In this document: piece after piece, positions 42,831 through 51,235 of the stretch
Position numbering within the stretch: the stretch's first letter is position 1
Layout: every line of letters starts with the position of its first letter
Origin: an uncultured Modestobacter sp.
Lineage (GTDB): Bacteria; Actinomycetota; Actinomycetes; Mycobacteriales; Geodermatophilaceae
Assembly (NCBI RefSeq): GCF_947486615.1
Contig: NZ_CANKUD010000012.1
Coordinates: forward strand, 96,010 to 160,009
Length of the DNA: 64,000 nt
Direction of reading: 5' to 3'
The notes under the pieces: generated by a model
Told to the model about the DNA's origin: nothing
The model's database searches: none
What the model saw: the letters and a program-made list of their open reading frames with translations, nothing else
Program-made: the position numbers and the translations under genes

Positions 42831-43490
42831 TCAGGTGCGGCGACCGAGGAGGTAGCCGATCCAGACGCCCAGCAGGGTGAGCAGGCCGCCGCCGGCGGCA
42901 CCGACCAGCAGGGGCCTCGCCTCGGCCGACACCCAGGCATCCGGCGCGGCCGGGGCCTTCGCGAAGGTCGTCGGCGCGCCGAGCGCCGCAGCGGACGGTT
43001 CCGCGGAACCGTCCTGGGCGACCGGGAGGGCCACCACCTCGGCCACGACGTTGGGCTCGGACAGCTCCTTGTCCACCGCGGAGAAGAACTGCCCGGCCAT
43101 CTTCTTCGCGACGCCGGTGATCATCCGTTGCCCGACCCCGGCGACCGCACCACCGACCACGGCGTCCGCCGAGTAGGTCAGCTCCGTTCCGTCATCCGAC
43201 GGCGCGAGGTTGATCTGCACCGTCGCCCGCACGGACCCCGGCCCGCCCGAGCCGGACGCGTGCATCACGTACGACTTCGGGAACGAGAGGTCCGAAAGCC
43301 GCACCTCGCCCGCGTACTTCCCGCGGATCGCGCCGACCCCGGCGGAGACGACCATCGTGTAGCTGTCCTCGCCGACCTGCTGCAGCGACTCGCAGCCCGG
43401 GATCGTCCGCGCCAGCACGGCCGGGTCGGTGATGACCGCCCACACCTGCTCCGGGGCCGCCGAGAGCACCGCACTGCCGTCCAGGTTCAC
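42831..43490 (-). CDS. CoxG-like SRPBCC protein, membrane-anchored
   Basis: A 219-residue protein: an SRPBCC lipid/ligand-binding domain (about 1-145; GSAVLSAAPEQVWAVITDP and IPGCESLQQVGEDSYTM) and a C-terminal membrane helix (about 193-214) ending GRRT. CoxG proteins anchor Mo-hydroxylases of the CO dehydrogenase family to the membrane. The GTG at 43490 overlaps the large-subunit stop, and it closes the four-gene operon coming from 47303. Confidence 0.9.
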   Translation of the reverse strand: MNLDGSAVLSAAPEQVWAVITDPAVLARTIPGCESLQQVGEDSYTMVVSAGVGAIRGKYAGEVRLSDLSFPKSYVMHASGSGGPGSVRATVQINLAPSDDGTELTYSADAVVGGAVAGVGQRMITGVAKKMAGQFFSAVDKELSEPNVVAEVVALPVAQDGSAEPSAAALGAPTTFAKAPAAPDAWVSAEARPLLVGAAGGGLLTLLGVWIGYLLGRRT

Positions 43491-45895
43491 GCCATCGCTC
43501 CACTCGGGTTGTTGATCACACGCTCGGCGTCCGAGCGCACCAGGTCGTACAGCTCGGTGGGGGAGATCGGCATCGCCGCGATCCGCCGTCCCACCGCGTC
43601 CTCGATGGCCGAGGCGATCGCCGCGGACCCGGGGATGACGCCGGCCTCGCCGGCGCCCTTGATGCCCAGCTCGTTCAGCGGGGACGGCGTCGACTGGTGG
43701 TCGATGTCGATGTCGGGCACCTCGGAGGCGTACGGCATCAGGAAGTCCATGAACGAGGCGTTGGTCAGCTGCCCGTCGCGGTCGTAGGCCATCCGCTCGT
43801 ACAGCGCCCCGCCCACGCCCTGCGCCACCCCGCCGTGCACCTGGCCCTCGACGATCATCGGGTTGATGATCGTGCCGCAGTCGTGCACCACCGCGTACTG
43901 CTCGATCGCGATCTCCCAGGTCGCCGGGTCGATCTCCACGACCACGGCGTGCGCGCCGGAGGCGAAGGTCGAGCGCAGCGGGGAGTAGTAGTCGGTGTGC
44001 TCCAGCCCCGGCGCGTCCCCGACCGCCACCGGCGGCTTCGAGTCGTCGCCCGGCCCGGAGAACTGAGTGGCCTGCCGCGCCGCCTCGTCGAAGGCGTACC
44101 GCAGCGGGTTCGACAGCACGGCGACGGTGCGCAGCGGGATCGAGGCCCCCGGCGTCCCCTTGACCTGGACCAGGCCCTCGTCGATCTCCAGGTCGGCCGG
44201 GTCGGCCTCCAGCACCTCGGCGGCGATCCGCAGCGCCTTCTCGCGCACCCCGCGAGCCGCCAGGGCCACGGCGTTCCCGCTGACCACCGCGGCGCGCGAG
44301 GCGAACGTGCCGACCGCGTAGCCGAACCGCCGGGTGTCGCCGGTGGTCACCTCGACGTCCTCCAGCGGGACGCCGAGCTCCGCGGCCGCCAGCTGGGCGA
44401 ACACCGTCTCGTGCCCCTGGCCCTGTGACGTCAGCCCCGTGGAGACCAGCACCTTGCCGCTGCCCAGCACCTGCACGTGCGCGCCCTCGTACGGCCCCGG
44501 CCCGGTGCCCTCGACGTAGGGCGCCATGCCGATGCCCAGCAGCTTCCCGCGCGCCTCGGCCGCGGCCCGCCGCTCGGCGAAGGTGTCCCAGGAGACCAGC
44601 GCCTTCAGCTTGGCGATCATCGCCGGGTAGTCGCCGGAGTCGTAGACCAGCGGCCGGCCGTCCTGGAACGTCAGGCCCCAGTCGTAGGGGAACTGGTCGG
44701 GCTGGATCAGGTTCCGCTCGCGCACCAGCGCCCGGTCGATGCCGCGTTCCTGGGCGATCCGGTCCATCGTGCGTTCCATCGCGAAGCAGCCCTGCGGCCG
44801 CCCGGCCCCGCGGTACGGCGTGACGACGACAGTGTTCGTGTAGACGCTGTTCACGACCGCCCGGTAGACCGGGATGTCGTAGGGGCCGAGCAGCTGGGTG
44901 GCCGTGTTGATCGGCACGATGATCCCGTAGGGCGTGTACGCGCCGTTGTCGTGCCAGACCAGGACGTCGAGGGCGGTGATCCGTCCGTCGTCGTCGAACC
45001 CGACGGTGATCTCCTGCCGCTGCTGACGCTCGTGTGCGCTGGAGATGAAGTGCTCGCGCCGGTCCTCGGTCCACTTCACCTCGTGGCCGAGCAGCCGGGC
45101 GGCCATCGGCACGAGCAGCTCCTCCGGCCACGGGTGCACGATCTTCACGCCGAAGCCGCCGCCGACGTCGGGGGCGATGACCTCGACCTTCTCCAGCGAC
45201 AGCCCGAGCTTGGCCGCGATCGCCGCGCGCACCGAGGTCGAGGCCTGAGTGGAGGAGTAGACCCGCAGCGAGGAGTCGGCGTCGTCCCAGCGGGCGTGCA
45301 CGCCCTTGCCCTCCATCGGCATGGACGCGCTGCGCTCGAAGTACTGGGTGAAGGCCAACGTGTGCGCCGACGCGGCCAGCGCCGCCTCGACGTCCCCGGT
45401 CTCCTGGTGGTGCCGGGCGGCGATGTTGTCCGGGACGTCGTCGTGCACGGTGTGCTCGGCGGCCTCGGCCGCGTCGACGCCGACCACCACCGGCAGCTCC
45501 TCGTAGCTGACCTCGATCAGCCCGGCGGCGTCCTCGGCGACGTACCGGTCGGTGGCCACCACCATCACGATCGGCTCACCCACGTGCTGGGCGACGTCGC
45601 GCACCAGCGGGTACCCGGTGCGCGGGGCGGTGAGCTGCGGGTGCGGGATGAGCACCGGCAGCGGCTCGGCCATCGGGCCGGTGAGGTCCTCGTAGGTGTA
45701 GATCGCCAGCAGGCCCTCGACGTCCATCGCCGCGCTGACGTCGATGTCCAGGATGCGGGCGTGCGCGTACGGGCTGCGGACGAACGCCGCCGCGTAGGCG
45801 TCCGAACCGATGTCGTCGAGATAGCGCCCCTGGCCGATGATCAGCCGCGCGTCCTCCCGCCGGCGCACCGGCTCACCGAAGAACTTCGTGGTCAC
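43487..45895 (-). CDS. Molybdenum hydroxylase large subunit (form-II CoxL/xanthine-dehydrogenase type)
   Basis: An 802-residue catalytic subunit that would bind Mo-pterin cytosine dinucleotide. Instead of the form-I CO dehydrogenase motif AYxCSFR it has PYRGAGR (about 358-364), so it is not a bona fide CO dehydrogenase. The active-site Glu that activates water lies in GIKGAGEAGVIP (about 745-756), and GGGFGVK is near 237. It should hydroxylate an unknown carbon substrate, likely an N-heterocycle. The GTG at 45895 overlaps the small subunit by 4 bp; the frame upstream to 45991 is not coding. Part of the order M-S-L-G. Confidence 0.92.
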   Translation of the reverse strand: MTTKFFGEPVRRREDARLIIGQGRYLDDIGSDAYAAAFVRSPYAHARILDIDVSAAMDVEGLLAIYTYEDLTGPMAEPLPVLIPHPQLTAPRTGYPLVRDVAQHVGEPIVMVVATDRYVAEDAAGLIEVSYEELPVVVGVDAAEAAEHTVHDDVPDNIAARHHQETGDVEAALAASAHTLAFTQYFERSASMPMEGKGVHARWDDADSSLRVYSSTQASTSVRAAIAAKLGLSLEKVEVIAPDVGGGFGVKIVHPWPEELLVPMAARLLGHEVKWTEDRREHFISSAHERQQRQEITVGFDDDGRITALDVLVWHDNGAYTPYGIIVPINTATQLLGPYDIPVYRAVVNSVYTNTVVVTPYRGAGRPQGCFAMERTMDRIAQERGIDRALVRERNLIQPDQFPYDWGLTFQDGRPLVYDSGDYPAMIAKLKALVSWDTFAERRAAAEARGKLLGIGMAPYVEGTGPGPYEGAHVQVLGSGKVLVSTGLTSQGQGHETVFAQLAAAELGVPLEDVEVTTGDTRRFGYAVGTFASRAAVVSGNAVALAARGVREKALRIAAEVLEADPADLEIDEGLVQVKGTPGASIPLRTVAVLSNPLRYAFDEAARQATQFSGPGDDSKPPVAVGDAPGLEHTDYYSPLRSTFASGAHAVVVEIDPATWEIAIEQYAVVHDCGTIINPMIVEGQVHGGVAQGVGGALYERMAYDRDGQLTNASFMDFLMPYASEVPDIDIDHQSTPSPLNELGIKGAGEAGVIPGSAAIASAIEDAVGRRIAAMPISPTELYDLVRSDAERVINNPSGAMA

Positions 45896-46425
45896 CGGGC
45901 GGCCTCCACGTCGGTTGCGGCAGCGTCGCGCATCCTCGCCGCCGCGTGCCGGCAGGCCTTCTTGATGTTGGCGTAGCCGGTGCAGCGGCACAGGTTGCCG
46001 CCGACCAGCTCGTCGACCTCCTCGTCGGTGATCTCCACCGACGGGTCACGGGCGTCGAGCCCCGCGGCGATCGTGGTCAGGAAGCCCGGCGTGCAGAACC
46101 CGCACTGCAGCGCGTGGCACTCCCGGAACGCCTCCTGGATCGGGTGCAGCACCTGCCCGCCCCGGTTGTCCGACCGCGACAGCCCCTCGACCGTGGTGAT
46201 CTCGTGCCCGTCCATCTGCACGGCGAGCACCAGGCAGGAGCGGGTCGGCTGGCCGTCGACCAGCACGGTGCACGAGCCGCAGACGCCGTGCTCGCAGCCC
46301 ACGTGCGTGCCGGTCAGCCCCAACCCGTGCCGCAGCGCGTCCGACAGCAGCCAGCGCACCGGCACGGTCGCTTCACGTGGAACACCGTTGACGACGACGG
46401 AGATCGCCCGTTCCGTGTCGGTCAT
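45892..46425 (-). CDS. Molybdenum hydroxylase small subunit, two [2Fe-2S] clusters
   Basis: A 177-residue electron-transfer subunit. The plant-ferredoxin-type cluster is ligated by C44, C49, C52 and C64 (CEHGVCGSC), and the second by C108, C111, C146 and C148 (CGFC and CRC). All eight cysteines are present. It passes electrons from the Mo site to the FAD subunit. ATG 46425 overlaps the FAD subunit stop (46422-46424), and its stop overlaps the next start. Confidence 0.96.
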   Translation of the reverse strand: MTDTERAISVVVNGVPREATVPVRWLLSDALRHGLGLTGTHVGCEHGVCGSCTVLVDGQPTRSCLVLAVQMDGHEITTVEGLSRSDNRGGQVLHPIQEAFRECHALQCGFCTPGFLTTIAAGLDARDPSVEITDEEVDELVGGNLCRCTGYANIKKACRHAAARMRDAAATDVEAAR

Positions 46426-47303
46426 GCCGCCTCCATCCGGGCGAGCGCCTCGGCGCCGGCGTCGGCCAGCGTGCGGGCGGTGAGGGTGGCGACCAGCAGC
46501 CGCCGGTAGTCCGCGCTGGCGTGCAGGTCGCCGTCCGGGTCGACCAGGCCGCGGGCCAGCTCGCCGGCCCCCGCCCAGTCGGCGGTGTCGACCGGCTGGC
46601 CGCCCACCGCGTCGGTCAGGTCGTGCACCTCGGGCACCAGCCCGACCGAGAGGTAGGCCGCCCGTGCCGACTCCACCCGCCGGTCGGCGTCGAGGGTGAC
46701 GACGACGCCCGCGCCGCAGACCGCGTAGTCGCCCTTGCGCCGGGCGATCTCGGCGAACGCGGTGCCCGACCGCTCCGGCAGTGCCGGGAAGAAGGCGTCC
46801 AGCACGACGGCCGGCCCGTGCACCGAGGTCTCCAGCGGCCCGAGGAAGAAGTCGCCCCAGCCGACCGTCTCGCGCCCGCCGGGCGTCGCGACCGTGACCG
46901 AGCCGCCGGTCAGCGCCAGCACCGCGGTCATCTCGCCCGACGGGTCGGCGTGCGCGATCGAGCCGACCGTCGTCCCGCGGTTGCGGATCGCCGGGTGTGC
47001 GACGTTCGCCGTCGCCCGGCGCAGCAGTGGCTGGACGCCGGCCGCCTCGGCCGAGGCCAGCAGCCGCGCGTGCCGCACCAGCGCGCCGACCCGGACGCCG
47101 TCAGGGCCGGCGGTGATCCCGTCCAGACCGGGCACCCGGTTGATGTCGACCAGCGTGGTCGGCGCGGCCAGCCGCATCGACAGCAGCGGGATCAGCGACT
47201 GCCCGCCGGCGAGCACCTTCGCGCCCTCGCCCTCGGCGGTCAGGACGTCGAGCGCCTCCTCGACCGAGCCGGGATCGGCGTAGCTGAACGGAGCGGGCTT
47301 CAC
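46422..47303 (-). CDS. Molybdenum hydroxylase medium subunit, FAD-binding
   Basis: A 293-residue FAD subunit, first gene of the operon. FAD-contact motifs are AGGQSLIPLLSMR (32-44) and RNRGTTVGSIAHADPSGE (about 100-117). The GTG at 47303 is chosen because it gives the family's usual beginning (VKPAPFSYADP) and GGAGGT lies just upstream; an ATG at 47327 would add eight residues. Electron acceptor is unknown. Confidence 0.93.
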   Translation of the reverse strand: MKPAPFSYADPGSVEEALDVLTAEGEGAKVLAGGQSLIPLLSMRLAAPTTLVDINRVPGLDGITAGPDGVRVGALVRHARLLASAEAAGVQPLLRRATANVAHPAIRNRGTTVGSIAHADPSGEMTAVLALTGGSVTVATPGGRETVGWGDFFLGPLETSVHGPAVVLDAFFPALPERSGTAFAEIARRKGDYAVCGAGVVVTLDADRRVESARAAYLSVGLVPEVHDLTDAVGGQPVDTADWAGAGELARGLVDPDGDLHASADYRRLLVATLTARTLADAGAEALARMEAA

Positions 47304-47377
47304 CGGGTGCGGGTCACCTCCGAGCATCGGCCGCCGGCGGCGGGAAGGCTCGACTCTGTCACCGCTCCCGGCGCTCG

Positions 47378-47460
47378 GGAAGTACCTCAGTGCTAAATCT
47401 TCGTGACGCGGTTCGAGGCGTCGAAGTCCCTCACCGCTGAGAGACTTCCTCCGGTAGCGT
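47378..47460. promoter_or_regulatory. Divergent promoter region of the Mo-hydroxylase and fdrA operons with inverted CTGAG/ACTTCC sites
   Basis: GGAAGTACCTCAG (47378-47390) and CTGAGAGACTTCC (47437-47449) are inverted arms of the pattern CTGAG-N2-ACTTCC. For fdrA, TCACCG (47431-47436), 18 bases and TAGCGT (47455-47460) form a promoter whose spacer holds the right arm; the GTG follows 8 bases later. The left arm points toward the Mo-hydroxylase operon. Confidence 0.65.
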
Positions 47461-47468
47461 CCGCGAGG

Positions 47469-48938
47469 GTGAGCGACTCCCCGGGCGTCCGGCACGTCTC
47501 CCTGCGCAGTGGCGTCTACGCCGACTCGGTCCGGTTGATGCAGGTCAGCCGCGAGATCGGCGACCGGCCCGGCGTGCATGCCGTCGTCGTCGCGATGGCC
47601 ACGCCGCTCAACCTCGAGCTCGCCGCCGGCATGGGCCTGGCCCCGGACGGCGACGCCACGCCCGACCAGCTGCTCATCGCGCTCACCGCCACGGACGACG
47701 CCGAGCTGGCCGCCGCGGTCGCCGCCGTCGACGCCGCGCTGGCCGCCCGTGCCGAGCGTGGCGAGGCGCAGACCATCCCGGCCCGCACCATCGGCGCCGG
47801 CCTGGACGGCGCCGCCGACCCGGCGCTGGCGATCGTCAGCGTCCCCGGGCAGTACGCCGTCGCCGAGGCCGCCGACGCCATCGCCGCCGGCCGCTCGGTG
47901 CTGGTCTTCAGCGACGGGGTGCCGGTCGAGCACGAGGTGGCGCTCAAGCGCGCCGCGAACGACGCCGGCGTCCTGGTCATGGGCCCCGACTGCGGGACGG
48001 CGATCGTCTCCGGCCTCGCCCTGGGCTTCGCCAACGTCGTCCGCCGCGGGCCGGTCGGCCTCGTCGCGGCGAGCGGCACCGGCGCCCAGCAGGTCAGCTG
48101 CCTGCTCGACGCGGCCGGCGTGGGCGTCTCGCACGTACTCGGCGTCGGCGGCCGCGACCTGTCCGAGGCCGTCGGCGGGCTGGCCACCCTCGACGCGCTG
48201 GCCGCCCTGAACGCCGACCCGGCCACCGAGCACGTGCTGCTGGTGTCCAAGCCCCCGGCCCCCTCGGTCGCGGCGCGGGTCGCCGAGGTCGCGCAGGCCC
48301 TGGACGTCCCGGTCCGCTCCGCCGCGCTCAGTGCCGAGCAGCCCGATCTCACCGCTGCAGTCGAGGCACTGCTGGCCGACCTGGGCGTCGCCGTCCCGCA
48401 GTGGCCGTCCCGCCCGGGGACGGCGGACGCGGTGCCGGCCGGTGCGGTGCTCAAGGGCTTCTACTCCGGCGGCACCCTCGCCGACGAGGCGATGCTGATC
48501 GCCGCCCCGGTGCTGGGCGACGTCCGGTCCAACACCCCGCTGCGCCCCGAGCTCGACCTCGGCACCGACCTGGGTGCGCGTGGGCACGTGGTCATCGACT
48601 TCGGTGACGACGCGCTCACCGTCGGCCGCGCCCACCCGATGATCGACCCGACCCTGCGCCTGGAGGCGATCGCCGGGCTGGCGGAGAGCGGTGAGCCCGC
48701 CGTCCTGCTGCTCGACGTCGTCCTCGGGCACGGCGCCGACCCCGACCCGGCGGCGAGCCTGGTGCCCGCGCTGCAGGCCGCCGGGCTGCCCGCCGTCGTC
48801 GCGCTGGTCGGCACCGAGGCCGACCCGCAGGGCTGGTCGCGGCAGGCCGACGCGCTCGCCGAGGCCGGCGCCGCGGTCTTCGCCTCCAACGCCGCCGCCG
48901 TCCGACACGCCCTCGCGCTGATGGGAGACCAGGCATGA
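47469..48938 (+). CDS. fdrA: FdrA/AllF-family acyl-CoA-synthetase-like carbamoyltransferase subunit
   Basis: A 489-residue protein of the FdrA family, built from succinyl-CoA-synthetase-like domains. Conserved segments are VSLRSGVYADSVRLMQVSR (9-27), the VMGPDCGTAIVSG motif with Cys (about 170-182), SGTGAQQVSCLLD, and a second half with VLKGFYSGGTLADEA (about 327-341). In E. coli, FdrA (AllF) with AllG and AllH forms oxamate carbamoyltransferase. The GTG at 47469 appears leaderless. It overlaps DUF1116 (AllG-like) by 4 bp and is divergent from the Mo-hydroxylase operon. No DUF2877 (AllH-like) gene is seen in the window. Confidence 0.88.
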   Translation: MSDSPGVRHVSLRSGVYADSVRLMQVSREIGDRPGVHAVVVAMATPLNLELAAGMGLAPDGDATPDQLLIALTATDDAELAAAVAAVDAALAARAERGEAQTIPARTIGAGLDGAADPALAIVSVPGQYAVAEAADAIAAGRSVLVFSDGVPVEHEVALKRAANDAGVLVMGPDCGTAIVSGLALGFANVVRRGPVGLVAASGTGAQQVSCLLDAAGVGVSHVLGVGGRDLSEAVGGLATLDALAALNADPATEHVLLVSKPPAPSVAARVAEVAQALDVPVRSAALSAEQPDLTAAVEALLADLGVAVPQWPSRPGTADAVPAGAVLKGFYSGGTLADEAMLIAAPVLGDVRSNTPLRPELDLGTDLGARGHVVIDFGDDALTVGRAHPMIDPTLRLEAIAGLAESGEPAVLLLDVVLGHGADPDPAASLVPALQAAGLPAVVALVGTEADPQGWSRQADALAEAGAAVFASNAAAVRHALALMGDQA

Positions 48939-50347
48939 CCGAGCCGCTCGGTGGACTGCTGTCCGCCCCGCCGACCATCGTCGCCGCCGGCGTGGAGGTG
49001 TTCTCCGCCGCGCTCCGCCAGCAGGGCGCGGGCGTCACCGACGTCGACTGGCGCCCGCCGGGCTTCGGCAGCGCCGACGACCTCACCCAGCTGGCGCTCG
49101 ACCCGCGCCGGGCCGCGGCCAACCGGGTCGCCGTCGAGCGGGTGCTCGCCGCGGGCTCGGTGCTGGTCGACGTCCGCCCGGCCCGGGAGGTGCTCGACCT
49201 GCCCGACCGGATGCTGCTGCACTCCGGCCCGCCGCTCACCTGGGAGACCGCCAGCGGCCCGATGCGCGGGGCTCTGATCGGCGCCTGCCTGTTCGAGGGC
49301 TGGGCGTCGTCCGTCGAGGATGCCGAGCGGGTGCTCGCCGCCGGGGAGATAGCCCTCGACCCCTGCCACCACCACCGCACCGTCGGGCCGATGGCCGGGG
49401 TGACCAGCCCGTCGATGTGGATGTGGTGCCTGGCGGACCCGGCGGGCGGCGGCCAGGCCTGGTGCAACCTCAATGAGGGCCTGGGCAAGGTGCTGCGGAT
49501 GGGCGCCTTCAGCGACGAGGTGCTCACCCGGCTGCGGTGGATGCGCGACGTGCTCGGCCCGGTGCTGCAGCAGGCGGTCCGCAGCCGCCCGGAGCCGCTG
49601 GACGTCAAGGCGATCCTGGCCCAGATGCTGCAGATGGGCGACGAGGGGCACAACCGCAACCGCGCCGGCTCGCTGATGGCGCTGCGCGAGCTCTCGCCGT
49701 CGATCGTCGCGGTCGACGCGCCGGCGCGGGACGTCGCCGAGGTGCTGCGCTTCATCGGCGGCAACGAGCACTTCTACCTCAACCTCGGCATGCCCACCGC
49801 CAAGCTCGCGATGGACGCCGCCCGCGACGTCGCCGGCTCGACGATGGTCACCGTCATGTCCCGCAACGGCACCGAGTTCGGCGTGCAGACCGCCGGCACC
49901 GGCGACCGCTGGTTCACCGCCCCGGCCAACACCCCGGTCGGGCTCTTCCTCGGCGACTACGGCCCGGACGACGCCAACCCCGACATCGGCGACTCCGCGA
50001 TCATGGAGACCTACGGCGTCGGCGGGTTCTCCATGGCCGCGGCCCCCGCAATCGTCCGGTTCGTCGGCGGCACCGTGCCCGACGCGCTGGCCACCACCGA
50101 GCGGATGTACCAGCTCACCCTGGCCGAGAACCCGGCGATGCAGATCCCGATCATGGGCTTCCGCGGCTCCCCGACCGGGATCGACGTCCTGCAGGTCGCC
50201 CGCACCGGCTGGCTGCCGCAGATCAACACCGGCATGGCCGGGCGGGTCGCCGGCACCGGCCAGGTCGGTGCCGGGCTGGTCCAGCCCCCGCAGGCCTGCT
50301 TCGAGCAGGCCCTCGCCGCGCTGGCCGAGGAGTCTCGCGCCGCCTGA
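48935..50347 (+). CDS. DUF1116 (YlbE/AllG-family) protein, partner of FdrA
   Basis: A 470-residue protein of the family that includes E. coli YlbE/AllG, a subunit of oxamate carbamoyltransferase. Typical segments: VDWRPPGFG (about 38-46), EGWASSVEDAERVLAAGEI, CHHHRTVGPMAGVTSPSMW (about 147-165), MGDEGHNRNRAGS and MSRNGTEFGVQTAG (about 307-320). The clustered histidines (CHHH) are striking. ATG 48935 overlaps the fdrA stop. With FdrA and the distant carbamate kinase it suggests phosphorolysis of a carbamoylated amide with recovery of ATP. Confidence 0.87.
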   Translation: MTEPLGGLLSAPPTIVAAGVEVFSAALRQQGAGVTDVDWRPPGFGSADDLTQLALDPRRAAANRVAVERVLAAGSVLVDVRPAREVLDLPDRMLLHSGPPLTWETASGPMRGALIGACLFEGWASSVEDAERVLAAGEIALDPCHHHRTVGPMAGVTSPSMWMWCLADPAGGGQAWCNLNEGLGKVLRMGAFSDEVLTRLRWMRDVLGPVLQQAVRSRPEPLDVKAILAQMLQMGDEGHNRNRAGSLMALRELSPSIVAVDAPARDVAEVLRFIGGNEHFYLNLGMPTAKLAMDAARDVAGSTMVTVMSRNGTEFGVQTAGTGDRWFTAPANTPVGLFLGDYGPDDANPDIGDSAIMETYGVGGFSMAAAPAIVRFVGGTVPDALATTERMYQLTLAENPAMQIPIMGFRGSPTGIDVLQVARTGWLPQINTGMAGRVAGTGQVGAGLVQPPQACFEQALAALAEESRAA

Positions 50348-50384
50348 TCCTTGGGAAGGCCAACCGGTGGGCTAGCGTGCCCGG

Positions 50385-51143
50385 GTGGGGAACACCAGGT
50401 GGACGGCAGGTGTCCGGACGGCGACCGACCGCCGGGCGGGGGTGGTCTTCCTGGCTCTGGCAGCGGTCGGCGCCCTGCTCGCTTCGGTCAGCCTGGTGCT
50501 GCTGCGGATCACCCCGTGGGACGTGCTCCGCGACCCGTCGTCCCCGCTGGTGCAGCTGCTCGACGTGCGCGCCGAGGGCAGCCTGCACACCTGGTTCAAC
50601 GTCTCCGTGCTGAGTGCCGGCGCCGTCCTGCACGCCGGTGCCGGTGCTCTGGCGCACCGGGGAGGGCGGCCGGCCTGGCCCTGGGCGCTCACCGCGACGG
50701 CCTTGGCCCTGCTCTCCATGGACGACCTGCTCGCCGTGCACGAGCAGCTCGAGCCGCTCGGCCGGTCGCTGGGCGCCGGGGAGGGCGGGCTGCACTTCGC
50801 CTGGGTGCTGCCCGGGCTGGTGCTCGCCGCCGGGCTGGCGGCCGTCGCCGTCGTGGCGGCCCGCCGGCTGCCGCCCCGGTCCAGCCGCTGGCTGCTGCTG
50901 GGGGTGGCCTCCCTGCTGGCCGCCGCCGTCGGCCTGGAGTCGGTGGGCGGTCTGGTGCTCGACCAGGTCGGCGACGGGGCGCTGTACGTCCTGGTCTCGC
51001 ACGCCGAGGAGCTGATCGAGACCTGGGCGGCCGCCGCCCTGCTCTGTGCCGCGGTCGCCGCCGTCCGGCTGGGCGCCCGGCCGGACGCCGGGATCGAGGT
51101 CGGCTACGTCCAGGCAGCACGGCCCGTACCCGCCGGGGGCTGA
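50385..51143 (+). CDS. Membrane protein with six predicted helices, unknown function
   Basis: A 252-residue integral membrane protein; helices near 18-40, 70-90, 97-118, 134-156, 164-185 and 206-226. A conserved-looking MDDLLAVHEQLEPLG loop follows helix 3 and SHAEELIETW precedes helix 6; acidic and His residues there might bind metal. The GTG at 50385 lies 6 bases after TAGCGT (50373-50378), with TTGGGA at 50351-50356, so it is probably leaderless and separate from DUF1116. No family recognised. Confidence 0.75.
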   Translation: MGNTRWTAGVRTATDRRAGVVFLALAAVGALLASVSLVLLRITPWDVLRDPSSPLVQLLDVRAEGSLHTWFNVSVLSAGAVLHAGAGALAHRGGRPAWPWALTATALALLSMDDLLAVHEQLEPLGRSLGAGEGGLHFAWVLPGLVLAAGLAAVAVVAARRLPPRSSRWLLLGVASLLAAAVGLESVGGLVLDQVGDGALYVLVSHAEELIETWAAAALLCAAVAAVRLGARPDAGIEVGYVQAARPVPAGG

Positions 51144-51235
51144 CCGCTGGCCCGACCGGCCGGACGTCGTGACGTGCGACCATCTCCCGTGGTGAGCGCG
51201 GGTGTCTCCTCCGCGTCCAGGGTGGAGGTGCCGCA

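Noticed and set aside
42831..47303. Aerobic CO dehydrogenase (coxMSL)
   Set aside because: The AYxCSFR active-site motif is missing; PYRGAGR indicates a form-II or other Mo-hydroxylase.
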